Shown here piece after piece: positions 8,217-17,336 of a DNA stretch of 64,000 nt. The stretch's first letter is position 1, and each line of letters opens with the position of its first letter. The DNA is from Lachnospiraceae bacterium (GTDB taxonomy: Bacteria; Bacillota; Clostridia; Lachnospirales; Lachnospiraceae), in assembly GCA_022510565.1 (NCBI GenBank), contig JAFLTE010000004.1:120461-184460 (forward strand), given 5' to 3'. A model generated the notes under the pieces. It did no database searches and was not told the DNA's origin. It was given only the letters and a program-made list of their open reading frames with translations. The position numbers and the translations under genes are program-made.

Positions 8217-9152
8217 ATGGCAGATCAGGTATTGGATAATGCACAGTTGGAAGCTGCTATTGCGGAGTTTATACAGGACAGACAGAAGGAAAAGTATGCA
8301 AGAGTCATGGAGATTTTGGAAAAGTCCATGGTGCTTGTTCCTGTGATGCAGCTGCAGGGCGTGGATGAAGAAACGCAGAAGCAGATGCAGAAGCATAGAT
8401 TCGTGCAGCTTCCCAAAGAGACGAGGATACTGCCGTGCCTGCTTCGCAGAGATACCGGGGAGCAGGCACTCCCGATTTTTTCATCTCCGGAACAGATTCC
8501 GCAGGATAAGAAGAGTCATGGTTTGGTTGCCATGCCTTTTCAGGTATGTCTGTCCATGGTTATGTCCAATCAGGAACATATAGAAAATATAGCGCTCAAT
8601 CCTTTTACTCAAAATATCGGGCTTCCCAAGACAATCCTGGAGGTGGCGGTAAAGCGAAGGGATATGATGCAAAATGCCCAGACAATTAAAGTGAGTGAGA
8701 AACAGTTTCGGCAGATGGTGCACAACAGAATGGCCCTATATCTTTTGCCGCAATATCTCTTTGAGCATAAAGAAGAGGGACTTAAGGAATTACAGGGACG
8801 AGAGGGAGAACTTTTGCTGCAATTCTATAAGGAGTCCTATCCGGAAGAAAAAAAAGCTGCGGTTCAGAACACAGCTGATAAATTTTCTGTGATGACAATG
8901 AATATCACGGAGGACATGCAGATTACCAGAGTGGATATGCCCGACGAGACTAACAAAAAAGGTATGTGTTACAGAGTTTATGTGGTACATCTGCGAGGGA
9001 CGCAAAACATACTTTACTATACGTTAGAGAAGACAGAGCAGGGAAATTACATCGGCATGGTTACGCCCGACGGGAAACATGAATTGGTGGAGCCGGTTCC
9101 GGATAATGGGGCTGAAATAGAGGCGGTTATGAATTTGGCTGCGAACATCTAG
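8217..9152 (+). CDS. SseB-family protein
   Basis: A 311-aa cytoplasmic protein resembling SseB N-terminal domain proteins. The domain shows the LVPVMQLQG strand, the ILPCLLRRDTGEQALPIF strand and the later LSMVMSNQEHIENIALNPF pattern. The start ATG 8217 is chosen because GGAG lies before it and because a longer frame (from 8166) would run into aspS. Proteins of this family are of poorly known function; the gene often travels with other housekeeping genes. A second half of about 120 residues ends in a beta-rich segment (YRVYVVHLRGTQNILYYTLE). It is probably in the hisS-aspS operon. Confidence 0.75.
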   Translation: MADQVLDNAQLEAAIAEFIQDRQKEKYARVMEILEKSMVLVPVMQLQGVDEETQKQMQKHRFVQLPKETRILPCLLRRDTGEQALPIFSSPEQIPQDKKSHGLVAMPFQVCLSMVMSNQEHIENIALNPFTQNIGLPKTILEVAVKRRDMMQNAQTIKVSEKQFRQMVHNRMALYLLPQYLFEHKEEGLKELQGREGELLLQFYKESYPEEKKAAVQNTADKFSVMTMNITEDMQITRVDMPDETNKKGMCYRVYVVHLRGTQNILYYTLEKTEQGNYIGMVTPDGKHELVEPVPDNGAEIEAVMNLAANI

Positions 9153-9162
9153 GAGAATACAT

Positions 9163-11388
9163 ATGAAAGACCTTTTGTTTTATCTCATATTCGGCTTAGC
9201 CTCAATTACCTACTTTGTCGGATTGAGTGAGTTTGCCAAGCGGGGCAGCAAGGACAGGATTGACAAGCTCTATTTTGCTTCTACGATGTTCAGCGCCGGT
9301 TGGGGACTGTTTATCGGTCTGGTGTTTATACAGACGGATAAGAATCTGGCGGCGCTTTTTCGTGCCATCGGAACAATACACATATTCGGATTGCTGATTT
9401 GCTTTACCAATATGATAATTTACTGGTCTGACATACAGGGTAAGATGAAGCAGTGGTGCACCGGTTTTGTATGGCTTTGTGTACCGCTGTATCCTTTTGT
9501 TATTCAGAGCAGAAATGTTACATTTGAGATGACCGCATATGGTATGTCTTATCGGATTAATTCCGGATTTTTGAGCATTGCCTATGTGGCTTTTTACGTT
9601 GTACTGACGGTAAATCTGCTGTCTTTAAGCATCTATATGTTACGCCGGCGTATCCGCAGGAGAGAGAAGGATATTGCCTATTTACTGATGTTGTGCGTGT
9701 TAATTGTCGGTTTCGGATGTGCGCTTGATACTTTGCTGCAGTTTTTCGGACTTTCGGCCTTTCCCATCAGTACGTTGGGGCAGTATGCGGCACAGATTGT
9801 TCTATGCAAAACATATCTGTTTTATAACGGCTCACGGGTCACGTTGGAGAATATGTCCAAGTTCGTATATTATTCTGTGGATGAGCCGGTGTTTTTGTTT
9901 GACGAGACGGAGCGGCTATGTACCGTGAACAACGGTGCTGCCATTTTCCTCGGCATGAGTACGGAGGAGTGCTGTAAACTGCGTCTCAGTGATATTTTTA
10001 TTTTAGAGCGCGACGCATTCCGGTTTCGAGGCAGTAAGAACCGTGTGGAGGCGAGGTGCTGGCAGAGAAATAGCATATGCAGTATCAGTATCGATAAAAT
10101 TTATGACGATTATAAAGACATTATCGGTTATATCGTAATCGTACACGATGTGACGGAGCGCGTGCGTATGCTGGAGAGGCTGGAACGAGAGAAGCAGCGT
10201 GCGGATAAAGCAAACGAGGCCAAAAGCGCATTTCTCGCCAATATGTCTCATGAGATCAGAACACCTATCAATGCCGTTATGGGTATGAATGAGATGATTC
10301 TCAGGGAAACTGAAGAACAGTCAACTATAGAGTATGCGAAAAACATACAAAATGCCAGTAAGACACTGCTGGTTCTTATTAATGACATTCTGGATTTCTC
10401 CAAGATTGAGTCGGGTATGATGGAAGTGGTTGAGGAGACATACTCGTTAAAATCTCTGCTGAATGCACTTCATACGGAATGCAGAATGCGGGCGGCGGAG
10501 AAAGGACTTGCATTGACATTTGCAGTACCGGAGGATACGCCGAGTGAGCTTCTGGGAGATGAAGTCAGGGTTCGTCAGATATTGTTAAATATTCTGACCA
10601 ATGCAATCAAGTATACGATAAAAGGCAGTGTCACCATGACCGTTGCTTACGAGAGAGTGGGCGCTGACGAACTGAAATTAACTTTTGCGGTTACAGATAC
10701 CGGGATTGGAATTAAGCAAGAAAATATAGGCAGACTGTTTGGTGCGTTTGACCGTATCGACGAGGAGCAGGTGCATGCCATAGAAGGTACGGGACTGGGC
10801 TTAAGTATTGTGAATAAACTGATAAATCTGATGAACGGCTCCGTGACGGTGGAGAGTGTATACGGACAGGGCTCCACTTTCACAGTATGTTTACAGCAGA
10901 AGATTGTCGGTGAAGGAACTGTCGGTTCTTTGCAGGAGCAGTCGGGGAAGCAGGAGATAGATCACAGAGGTGGCGGCCTTTTTGCAGCGCCGGATGCCAA
11001 AATTCTGGCAGTGGATGACAATAAGGTCAATCTGACGGTTATCAGAGGACTTCTTCGCAAGACGAGAGTACAGATTACCTGTGTGACAAGCGGAAGAGAA
11101 TGTCTGGATTATGCCGGGAAAGAGCGGTATGATGTGATTTTATTGGATCACATGATGCCCGGCATGGACGGTATTGAGACGCTTCAGAAACTTAAGAAGA
11201 TGCCGGACAACAAGAGTAAGGATGCGGCCGTTATCGTGTTGACGGCCAATGCGATGGCGGGCGTGAAAGAGATGTATCTGGAGAAAGGGTTTGACGATTA
11301 TTTATCAAAACCAATCGAGGGAGTCATGTTGGAGCAGCTTTTAATAAAATATCTGCCCGCGGAATGCATCATACAAAATATACAATAA
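9163..11388 (+). CDS. Membrane hybrid sensor histidine kinase
   Basis: A 741-aa hybrid kinase. Order: seven or so membrane helices (1-225), a PAS-like sensor (about 235-340), HisKA with the phospho-acceptor in SHEIRTP (His363), HATPase_c with N-, G1- (DTGIGI) and G2-boxes (GTGLGLSI), then a C-terminal receiver with the acceptor Asp662 in LLDHMMPGMDG. It should autophosphorylate on His363 and pass the phosphate to Asp662. No HPt domain or separate response regulator lies nearby, so its output is unknown. The gene starts 10 bp after the SseB-like gene and ends 8 bp from the convergent CorC gene. It is closely similar to the kinase at 34653-36962. Confidence 0.93.
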   Translation: MKDLLFYLIFGLASITYFVGLSEFAKRGSKDRIDKLYFASTMFSAGWGLFIGLVFIQTDKNLAALFRAIGTIHIFGLLICFTNMIIYWSDIQGKMKQWCTGFVWLCVPLYPFVIQSRNVTFEMTAYGMSYRINSGFLSIAYVAFYVVLTVNLLSLSIYMLRRRIRRREKDIAYLLMLCVLIVGFGCALDTLLQFFGLSAFPISTLGQYAAQIVLCKTYLFYNGSRVTLENMSKFVYYSVDEPVFLFDETERLCTVNNGAAIFLGMSTEECCKLRLSDIFILERDAFRFRGSKNRVEARCWQRNSICSISIDKIYDDYKDIIGYIVIVHDVTERVRMLERLEREKQRADKANEAKSAFLANMSHEIRTPINAVMGMNEMILRETEEQSTIEYAKNIQNASKTLLVLINDILDFSKIESGMMEVVEETYSLKSLLNALHTECRMRAAEKGLALTFAVPEDTPSELLGDEVRVRQILLNILTNAIKYTIKGSVTMTVAYERVGADELKLTFAVTDTGIGIKQENIGRLFGAFDRIDEEQVHAIEGTGLGLSIVNKLINLMNGSVTVESVYGQGSTFTVCLQQKIVGEGTVGSLQEQSGKQEIDHRGGGLFAAPDAKILAVDDNKVNLTVIRGLLRKTRVQITCVTSGRECLDYAGKERYDVILLDHMMPGMDGIETLQKLKKMPDNKSKDAAVIVLTANAMAGVKEMYLEKGFDDYLSKPIEGVMLEQLLIKYLPAECIIQNIQ

Positions 11389-11396
11389 TCATTCGG

Positions 11397-12689
11397 TTAC
11401 GACTCCTCGGGAGCTTCCGCAGTGATCTGCTCGTCCGGTGCAGGAAGAGTGAGCAACACCTTTACAATACGGTTATCCTGCACGCCGTCAGCTTGGAGAG
11501 TGATGCCGTTGTCAAGCACAATGGTTTCCCCATCCTGAGGAAGACGTTCCAGGTTCTCTATCATCAGTCCGCCCACGGAATCATAATCCTCGGAGTCCAG
11601 TTCGATATCCAGAGCATCATTGATGTCGTCCAGTTTCATCTGGGCTTCCACGAGGTACTGTCCGTCACCCGTCTCCTGAATCAGTTCTTCCTCGTCGGCA
11701 TCATATTCGTCACGGATTTCACCTACAAGTTCCTCTATCATATCTTCCATCGTAATCATACCCACCGTAGCACCGTATTCGCTTAACACGAAGGCAATGC
11801 TTAATGATTTCTCGCGGATTTCCATCAACAGGTCGGACACGCGCTTATACTCATATGTGTAGTAGGCTTCGCGAAGAATCTTCTTAAGTTGGAATTTCTC
11901 AGTGTCTTTTACCAGAATAAAATCCTTAATGTTTACCACACCGATAATGTTGTCCGGATCATCGTCGTAAACGGGAATTCTTGTAAACATCGAATCCTGA
12001 AATGTGGACAGCAGTTCCTGATAAGTGGCGTCGAGCGGAACAGTAGTCATCTGAATACGGGGAATCATAATGTCTTTGGCAACCGTGTCGCCGAAATCAA
12101 ACACGTTATAAATCAACTCTCGTTCTTCGGACTCAATTACGCCGCCCTCATGGCTCACATCCACATAAGTTTTCAGTTCTGTCTCGGTGATGCTGAATGT
12201 GTTGCCGTCAGAGCTGATATGTAGAAGACGCAATATCCAGTCGGATAATTTGTCAACTATAAATATGACAGGCGTAAGGACTATCATCAGCAGACGTATG
12301 ATACGGCTGTATGCCAGAGTAATTTTCTCAGCTCGCTGCATCGCCCAGGTTTTGGGTATGATTTCGCCGAAAATGAGAATTACGAAAGTCAGTGCACCGG
12401 TGATAATGCCTACAATATAGCTTCCCCATATTTTAATGGCGAAAGTTGTAGCGACGGAAGATGCGGACAGATTCACGATATTATTGCCTATTAAAACTGC
12501 GCTGAGCATCTTGCCGTATCTGTCCAGAATTTCCGACACTCTTATGGCACCTTTGTTGTTTTCCTGAGTAAGCGTGCGAATGCGCACACGATTGACTGTC
12601 GAGTAGGCCGTTTCGGCAGATGAGAAAAATCCCGACAAAAAAACGAGAATAATCAGTGTTATGATTTGTATGACACCTGTGGTATCCAA
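11397..12689 (-). CDS. CNNM/CorC-type membrane protein with CBS domains (hemolysin C family)
   Basis: A 430-aa protein: an N-terminal DUF21/CNNM transmembrane domain (residues 1-190, with the SGFFSSAETA start), a CBS pair (about 205-330), and a C-terminal CorC_HlyC domain (about 345-425). The family is linked to Mg2+ or Co2+ transport or resistance; the older name hemolysin is probably misleading. I start it at TTG 12689, since AAGGAG lies 11 nt upstream; the GTG at 12701 overlaps that ribosome binding site. Its stop is 8 bp from that of the facing kinase gene. The direction is opposite to everything around it. Confidence 0.9.
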   Translation of the reverse strand: MDTTGVIQIITLIILVFLSGFFSSAETAYSTVNRVRIRTLTQENNKGAIRVSEILDRYGKMLSAVLIGNNIVNLSASSVATTFAIKIWGSYIVGIITGALTFVILIFGEIIPKTWAMQRAEKITLAYSRIIRLLMIVLTPVIFIVDKLSDWILRLLHISSDGNTFSITETELKTYVDVSHEGGVIESEERELIYNVFDFGDTVAKDIMIPRIQMTTVPLDATYQELLSTFQDSMFTRIPVYDDDPDNIIGVVNIKDFILVKDTEKFQLKKILREAYYTYEYKRVSDLLMEIREKSLSIAFVLSEYGATVGMITMEDMIEELVGEIRDEYDADEEELIQETGDGQYLVEAQMKLDDINDALDIELDSEDYDSVGGLMIENLERLPQDGETIVLDNGITLQADGVQDNRIVKVLLTLPAPDEQITAEAPEES

Positions 12690-12773
12690 TGAAATGTTCA
12701 CTCCTTATTGTATGGAATATGTCTGCGCTGTCTGTGATATTCGATGTAAGTAGTCTCATAGACAGTTACACAA

Positions 12774-12803
12774 ATATTACTATGGAATATAAGAATGTGT
12801 CAA
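12774..12803 (-). promoter_or_regulatory. Candidate promoter of the CorC-type gene
   Basis: On the minus strand a perfect TTGACA (12798-12803) and TAATAT (12774-12779) are separated by 18 bp, about 85 bp before the gene. Confidence 0.5.
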
Positions 12804-12862
12804 GTTTTTCCAATGGGTGGAATATATATTAGTATCTTATTTATGGTAGGAAGGTAGGGAGC

Positions 12863-13237
12863 ATGGGAAAAAAGGATATTTATCTGGGAAAAGTGATTTT
12901 CATTACAAAGTGTATGTTGGCGGCGTATGTCCTCACGGCAGGGCTTCTTCTTTTACTTGCCTTTATGTTGTACAGATTCGGACTGTCGGAAAAAGTGGTA
13001 TCTCTCTGCATTATCGGTATTTACATAGTGGTCACTTTTGCGGCGGGCCTGTTGGCGGGTAAGCGCGCAGCGAAAAGGAAATTTCTGTGGGGACTTGCCG
13101 TGGGAGTTGCGTATTATGCGATTCTGGTGATTGTGTCCCTGATTGTCAACAGAGGAGTGCAGGATGTGGCGGGCAATATGGTAACCGTCTTTTTTCTCTG
13201 TGCCGGCAGCGGAATGCTGGGCGGAATGATTAGTTGA
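12863..13237 (+). CDS. TIGR04086-family membrane protein
   Basis: A 124-aa protein with four membrane helices, short basic loops (AGKRAAKRKFLW) and no enzymatic motif. It matches the small TIGR04086/YrzE-type membrane family, often found beside the SCIFF genes in Clostridia. Its role is unknown. It lies just upstream of scfA and could take part in export or membrane handling of the SCIFF product, but that is inference from the neighbourhood. A ribosome binding site (AAGGTAGGGAG) precedes ATG 12863. Confidence 0.75.
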   Translation: MGKKDIYLGKVIFITKCMLAAYVLTAGLLLLLAFMLYRFGLSEKVVSLCIIGIYIVVTFAAGLLAGKRAAKRKFLWGLAVGVAYYAILVIVSLIVNRGVQDVAGNMVTVFFLCAGSGMLGGMIS

Positions 13238-13265
13238 AGCATGATGAAAAAATTTGTAAAAATAC

Positions 13266-13294
13266 TTTTCCAATCAATAAATCTGTGTTATACT
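13266..13294 (+). promoter_or_regulatory. Candidate promoter of scfA with extended -10
   Basis: TATACT (13289-13294) is preceded by TG one base upstream (TGTTATACT), an extended -10. The -35 at about 13266-13271 (TTTTCC) is weak. It lies about 30 bp before scfA. Confidence 0.4.
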
Positions 13295-13324
13295 ACATAA
13301 AGTTACATAAGGAGGATACATCAT

Positions 13325-13468
13325 ATGAAGCATATTAAGACTTTAAGTACAAGAGATATGAAAGAATCCATGAAGAAGGGCGGCTGCGGCGAGTGCCAGA
13401 CATCCTGCCAGTCAGCGTGCAAGACTTCCTGCACTGTGGGTAACCAGAGCTGTGAGAAAGCAAAATAA
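13325..13468 (+). CDS. scfA: SCIFF ribosomal peptide precursor (six cysteines in forty-five residues)
   Basis: A 47-aa peptide, too short for most gene finders, preceded by AAGGAGG. The first 20 residues (starting MKHIKTLSTRDMKES) are the conserved leader. The core then carries six Cys in a C-x2-C-x3-C-x3-C-x3-C-x6-C pattern with Gly, Ser, Thr and Ala between. This is the SCIFF family, almost universal in Clostridia; its radical-SAM partner ScfB is known to install thioether crosslinks on such Cys residues. The final role of the mature peptide is not established. scfB lies 99 bp downstream after a hairpin, which would let the peptide be made in excess over the enzyme. Confidence 0.95.
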   Translation: MKHIKTLSTRDMKESMKKGGCGECQTSCQSACKTSCTVGNQSCEKAK

Positions 13469-13502
13469 CAGACATTGTTTCAGCTAAAAAGATAAGAATT
13501 GT

Positions 13503-13527
13503 AAGCAGCGATTTCTCGTCGCTGCTT
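13503..13527 (+). terminator. Hairpin between scfA and scfB, likely partial terminator or attenuator
   Basis: The arms AAGCAGCGA (13503-13511) and TCGCTGCTT (13519-13527) form a perfect 9-bp stem with a 7-nt loop. The following sequence is AT-rich but not a clean T run, so read-through into scfB is expected. Confidence 0.6.
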
Positions 13528-13567
13528 ATTATGCGTTTATATATTTGACTGATTTGGGAGAATAAAA

Positions 13568-14983
13568 GTGGTACATCAATATGTAAATAACGGATATCAT
13601 ATAGTGTTGGATGTAAACAGCGGTTCCGTGCATGTGGTGGATGAGTCGGCTTACCGTGTAATCCCGATTGTGGAAGAGGCGCTCAAACGCCGGCTTAAGA
13701 CACCGGAAGAAATTGTGACATACGTGTCGGATAAATTGACAGAAGTGGGAAGCACCACAGTGGATGCATCTGAACTGCAGGAGACAATCGAAGAGATTCT
13801 TGCATTAAAAGACGCGGGCATGCTCTACACTGAGGATATTTATGAGAACTATATCGATGAATTCAAGAATCGCCAGACCGTAGTGAAGGCACTGTGCCTG
13901 CACATAGCCCATGACTGTAATCTTGCATGCAGATATTGTTTTGCAAAAGAAGGCGAATATCACGGTGAAAGAGCGTTGATGAGCTATGAGGTAGGTAAGA
14001 AAGCTCTGGATTTTCTGGTGGCAAATTCCGGCAACAGAGTAAATCTCGAGGTGGACTTCTTCGGCGGAGAGCCGCTTATGAACTGGGATGTGGTCAAGGA
14101 GTTGGTGGCCTACGGCAGAAGCCTTGAGAAACCGAACAATAAGAAGTTCCGTTTTACACTGACTACCAACGGTGTTCTGCTAAATGACGAGATTCTTGAA
14201 TTTGCCAATCAAGAGATGGCAAATATCGTCCTGAGTATCGACGGGCGCAAAGAAATCCATGACCTGATGCGTCCTCACAGAGGCGGACAGGGAAGCTATG
14301 AAGAGGTTGTGCCCAAGTATAAGAAGGTGGCAGAGAGCAGGAACCAGATGAATTATTACGTGCGCGGCACTTTTACAAGGAATAACCTTGATTTTGCCGA
14401 GGATGTCAAACATCTGGCGGACGAGGGATTCGAGCAGATTTCCATGGAACCTGTGGTGGCACTGCCCGAGGAAGACTATGCGCTTCGTGATGAAGACCTG
14501 CCGGCGCTTCTTTCGGAGTATGATAAACTGGCACTTGAATATATTAGAAGAAAAAAAGAAGGAAAAGGTTTCAATTTCTTCCATTTTATGATAGATTTAG
14601 AGGGTGGTCCTTGCGTGGCGAAGAGATTGTCGGGCTGCGGCTCGGGAACGGAGTATCTTTCTGTGACTCCCTGGGGCGATTTATATCCCTGCCATCAGTT
14701 TGTAGGTCAGGAAGAATTCCTGATGGGCAATGTGGATGAAGGAATTGTCCGCACGGATATCAGAGATACTTTTAAATCATGTAACGTCTACGCCAAGGAG
14801 AAGTGCAGGGATTGTTTTGCGAAGTACTATTGCAGCGGCGGATGTGCCGCTAACGCATACAATTTCAGCGGCAGTATCAACGGTTCTTACGATCTTGGCT
14901 GCGAATTGCAGAGAAAGCGCGTTGAGTGCGCAATTATGATAAAGGCGGCATTGGCCGACGAGGAAAAGGAGAAAATATTATGA
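13568..14983 (+). CDS. scfB: SCIFF radical SAM maturase
   Basis: A 471-aa radical SAM/SPASM enzyme that modifies the ScfA peptide. The N terminus (about residues 1-95) is a PqqD-like peptide-recognition region. The CxxxCxxC motif that binds the SAM-cleaving 4Fe-4S cluster is at Cys117, Cys121 and Cys124. The C-terminal SPASM/twitch part has many Cys, including a C-x2-C-x5-C-x3-C set near residue 418-430 for auxiliary clusters. Start is GTG 13568, with GGGAG before it. The stop overlaps the secDF start (ATGA), so translation is coupled. The scfA-scfB-secDF order recurs in Clostridia. Confidence 0.95.
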   Translation: MVHQYVNNGYHIVLDVNSGSVHVVDESAYRVIPIVEEALKRRLKTPEEIVTYVSDKLTEVGSTTVDASELQETIEEILALKDAGMLYTEDIYENYIDEFKNRQTVVKALCLHIAHDCNLACRYCFAKEGEYHGERALMSYEVGKKALDFLVANSGNRVNLEVDFFGGEPLMNWDVVKELVAYGRSLEKPNNKKFRFTLTTNGVLLNDEILEFANQEMANIVLSIDGRKEIHDLMRPHRGGQGSYEEVVPKYKKVAESRNQMNYYVRGTFTRNNLDFAEDVKHLADEGFEQISMEPVVALPEEDYALRDEDLPALLSEYDKLALEYIRRKKEGKGFNFFHFMIDLEGGPCVAKRLSGCGSGTEYLSVTPWGDLYPCHQFVGQEEFLMGNVDEGIVRTDIRDTFKSCNVYAKEKCRDCFAKYYCSGGCAANAYNFSGSINGSYDLGCELQRKRVECAIMIKAALADEEKEKIL

Positions 14984-17244
14984 AAAAGAGCAGAGCGGTT
15001 ATAAGTTTGATTGTATATGTTCTGATACTCGGACTGTTTGGCTACACGGCAGTGTTCGGTGTAGGAGCGGACAAGTCCGGTGCGGCATCGAGCATCAAAC
15101 TCGGCCTGGATCTGGCCGGAGGTGTCAGCATCACCTATCAGGTGGTGGGAGACGAGAATCCCAGTTCCGAGGATATGAGCGATACAATTTATAAGCTGCA
15201 GCAGCGTGTACAGAACTACAGCACGGAGGCACAGGTATATCAGGAAGGCTCAGATCGAATCAATATCGAAATTCCCGGTGTGTCGGATGCCAATGCGATT
15301 CTGGAAGAACTGGGTAAGCCGGGAAGTTTGTATTTTATTTCCCAGACGGACAGCGAGGGTAACTTAAATTACCAGGCAGGTTTCGGTATCGATGCGGACG
15401 GCAATCTGGTTACGCAGTATATGCTGACTAAGTCTATTGATGAACTGCTGGCGGATGGTTCTGTTATATTGACCGGTACGGATGTGGCGGATGCACAGGC
15501 CAGATCCCAGCAGGATCAGCGGATGGGAAATATTGAGAATATCGTTACGCTGACTCTCAATGATAGCGGAACGGCAGCTTTTGCGGAAGCTACCCAGAAG
15601 GCGTACAGTAACAACGAGTCAATTGCCATTTTCTATGACGACGCCATTGTCAGTGCACCCAATGTCAGTGCTGTCATCACCGACGGCAACGCTATCATCA
15701 CGATGGGATCGGGCGATGCGGCGGCAGCGCAGCAACTTGCTTCCACCATCCGTATCGGCGGTCTGAAACTGGAACTGGAAGAACTTCGCTCCAATGTGGT
15801 AGGTGCACAGCTTGGTTCCGAGGCAATTCATTCCAGTCTGATTGCTGCGGCAGTGGGTTTTGCGCTGGTAGTTATCTTTATGATAGCAGTGTATTATATC
15901 TGCGGTTTGGCGGCATCTCTCGCGCTGTGTCTGTATGCAGAGCTGATGGTAATTTTGTTGTACGCTTTTGAAGCGACACTGACTCTGCCCGGTATCGCAG
16001 GTATCATTCTCTCCGTCGGTATGGCGGTGGATGCCAATGTTATTATCTTTGCACGTATCAGAGAGGAACTGGCTACCGGTAAGACGGTACAGTCCTCCAT
16101 TAAGATAGGTTTCAGCAAAGCGCTGTCCGCGATTCTGGACGGCAATATCACGACTTTGATCGCGGCATTAGTGCTCCTTAACATGGGCAGCGGTACGATC
16201 AAGGGATTCTCAATCACGTTGATTTTGGGTATTGCTTTGTCCATGTTTACGGCATTGTTTGTCACCAAGTTCCTGCTCAATGCACTGTATGCAGTGGGCA
16301 TACAGGGTGAGAAAGCATACGGTGTGGCTAAGGAGAAGAAGACCATTGATTTCCTGTCCAAGAGATATCTGTTCTTCGGTTTGTCTGTGGCGGTTATTGT
16401 GATTGGATTCGTAGTGATGGGAATCAACAAATCTCAGCTGGATATGCCGCTTAATTACAGTCTTGATTTCGTGGGCGGTACATCCACGACCATGACACTT
16501 AATAATGACATGAGCATAGAAGAAATTGACGCACAGATTGTTCCGCTTATTGAGGGTATCACGGGGGACGGTAACGTGCAGACCACTAAGGTTGCAGGCT
16601 CCAATCAGGTTATCATTAAGACGAGAACGTTGAATGTGGAGGAACGTGAGCGTTTCGCAGACACTATGGTGACAAAATTCGGTGTGGATGAGAGCAGTAT
16701 CACGGCGGAGACCATCAGTGCGACCATCAGCTCCGAGATGCAGGCTGATGCCATCAAGGCAATCGTTGTGGCAACATTGCTCATGCTGCTGTATATCTGG
16801 TTCAGATTTAAGGATATTCGATTCGGCGCAAGTTCTGTAATCGCACTGATTCACGACGTTCTTGTAGTGCTTGCGTTCTACGCAGTTGTGAGAATATCCG
16901 TGGGCAATACCTTTATTGCCTGCATGCTGACAATTGTGGGTTACTCCATCAATGCAACCATCGTTATCTTTGACCGTATTCGCGAGAATTTAAGGGATAA
17001 GAAGGATAGGGAAGAATTGCAGGAGCTGGTAAACAGAAGTATCTCCCAGACGTTATCCAGAAGTATCTTTACTTCATTGACAACGTTCTTTATGGTGGCG
17101 GCACTTGAGGTGTTCGGTGTTTCTTCTATCAGAGAGTTTGCGCTTCCGTTGATTGCAGGTATTATCTGCGGTACGTATTCTTCCGTATGTTTGACGGGTG
17201 CATTATGGTACGTGTTCCGCACGAAGCTCGTGAAGAAAGCATAA
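14980..17244 (+). CDS. secDF: SecDF fusion protein translocase subunit
   Basis: A 754-aa fusion of SecD and SecF, which use the proton gradient to pull proteins out of the Sec channel. SecD signature LGLDLAGG lies near residue 45 and the SecF signature LDFVGG near residue 505. Between and after them are two sets of about six membrane helices, with the GMAVDANVIIFARIREE and the later NATIVIFDRIREN motifs. Start ATG 14980 has AAAGGAG 8 nt before it and overlaps the scfB stop (ATGA); the in-frame upstream codons lie inside scfB. A strong terminator follows, so it ends the SCIFF operon. Confidence 0.96.
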   Translation: MKKSRAVISLIVYVLILGLFGYTAVFGVGADKSGAASSIKLGLDLAGGVSITYQVVGDENPSSEDMSDTIYKLQQRVQNYSTEAQVYQEGSDRINIEIPGVSDANAILEELGKPGSLYFISQTDSEGNLNYQAGFGIDADGNLVTQYMLTKSIDELLADGSVILTGTDVADAQARSQQDQRMGNIENIVTLTLNDSGTAAFAEATQKAYSNNESIAIFYDDAIVSAPNVSAVITDGNAIITMGSGDAAAAQQLASTIRIGGLKLELEELRSNVVGAQLGSEAIHSSLIAAAVGFALVVIFMIAVYYICGLAASLALCLYAELMVILLYAFEATLTLPGIAGIILSVGMAVDANVIIFARIREELATGKTVQSSIKIGFSKALSAILDGNITTLIAALVLLNMGSGTIKGFSITLILGIALSMFTALFVTKFLLNALYAVGIQGEKAYGVAKEKKTIDFLSKRYLFFGLSVAVIVIGFVVMGINKSQLDMPLNYSLDFVGGTSTTMTLNNDMSIEEIDAQIVPLIEGITGDGNVQTTKVAGSNQVIIKTRTLNVEERERFADTMVTKFGVDESSITAETISATISSEMQADAIKAIVVATLLMLLYIWFRFKDIRFGASSVIALIHDVLVVLAFYAVVRISVGNTFIACMLTIVGYSINATIVIFDRIRENLRDKKDREELQELVNRSISQTLSRSIFTSLTTFFMVAALEVFGVSSIREFALPLIAGIICGTYSSVCLTGALWYVFRTKLVKKA

Positions 17245-17270
17245 TATATTAAATAAGCTTTTAGTTATTC

Positions 17271-17302
17271 AAAGGCGTTCTGTCTATCGCAGAACGCCTT
17301 TT
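17271..17302 (+). terminator. Rho-independent terminator after secDF
   Basis: AAAGGCGTTCTG (17271-17282) pairs with CAGAACGCCTTT (17290-17301) around a 7-nt loop. Confidence 0.85.
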
Positions 17303-17336
17303 ACGTAAATCACCGAATACAGCAGGAGTCGATTGT

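Noticed and set aside
11364..11786. Plus-strand frame of 140 codons across the CorC gene
   Set aside because: It overlaps the minus-strand CorC-type gene with its clear CBS and CorC domains, and has no start signal.
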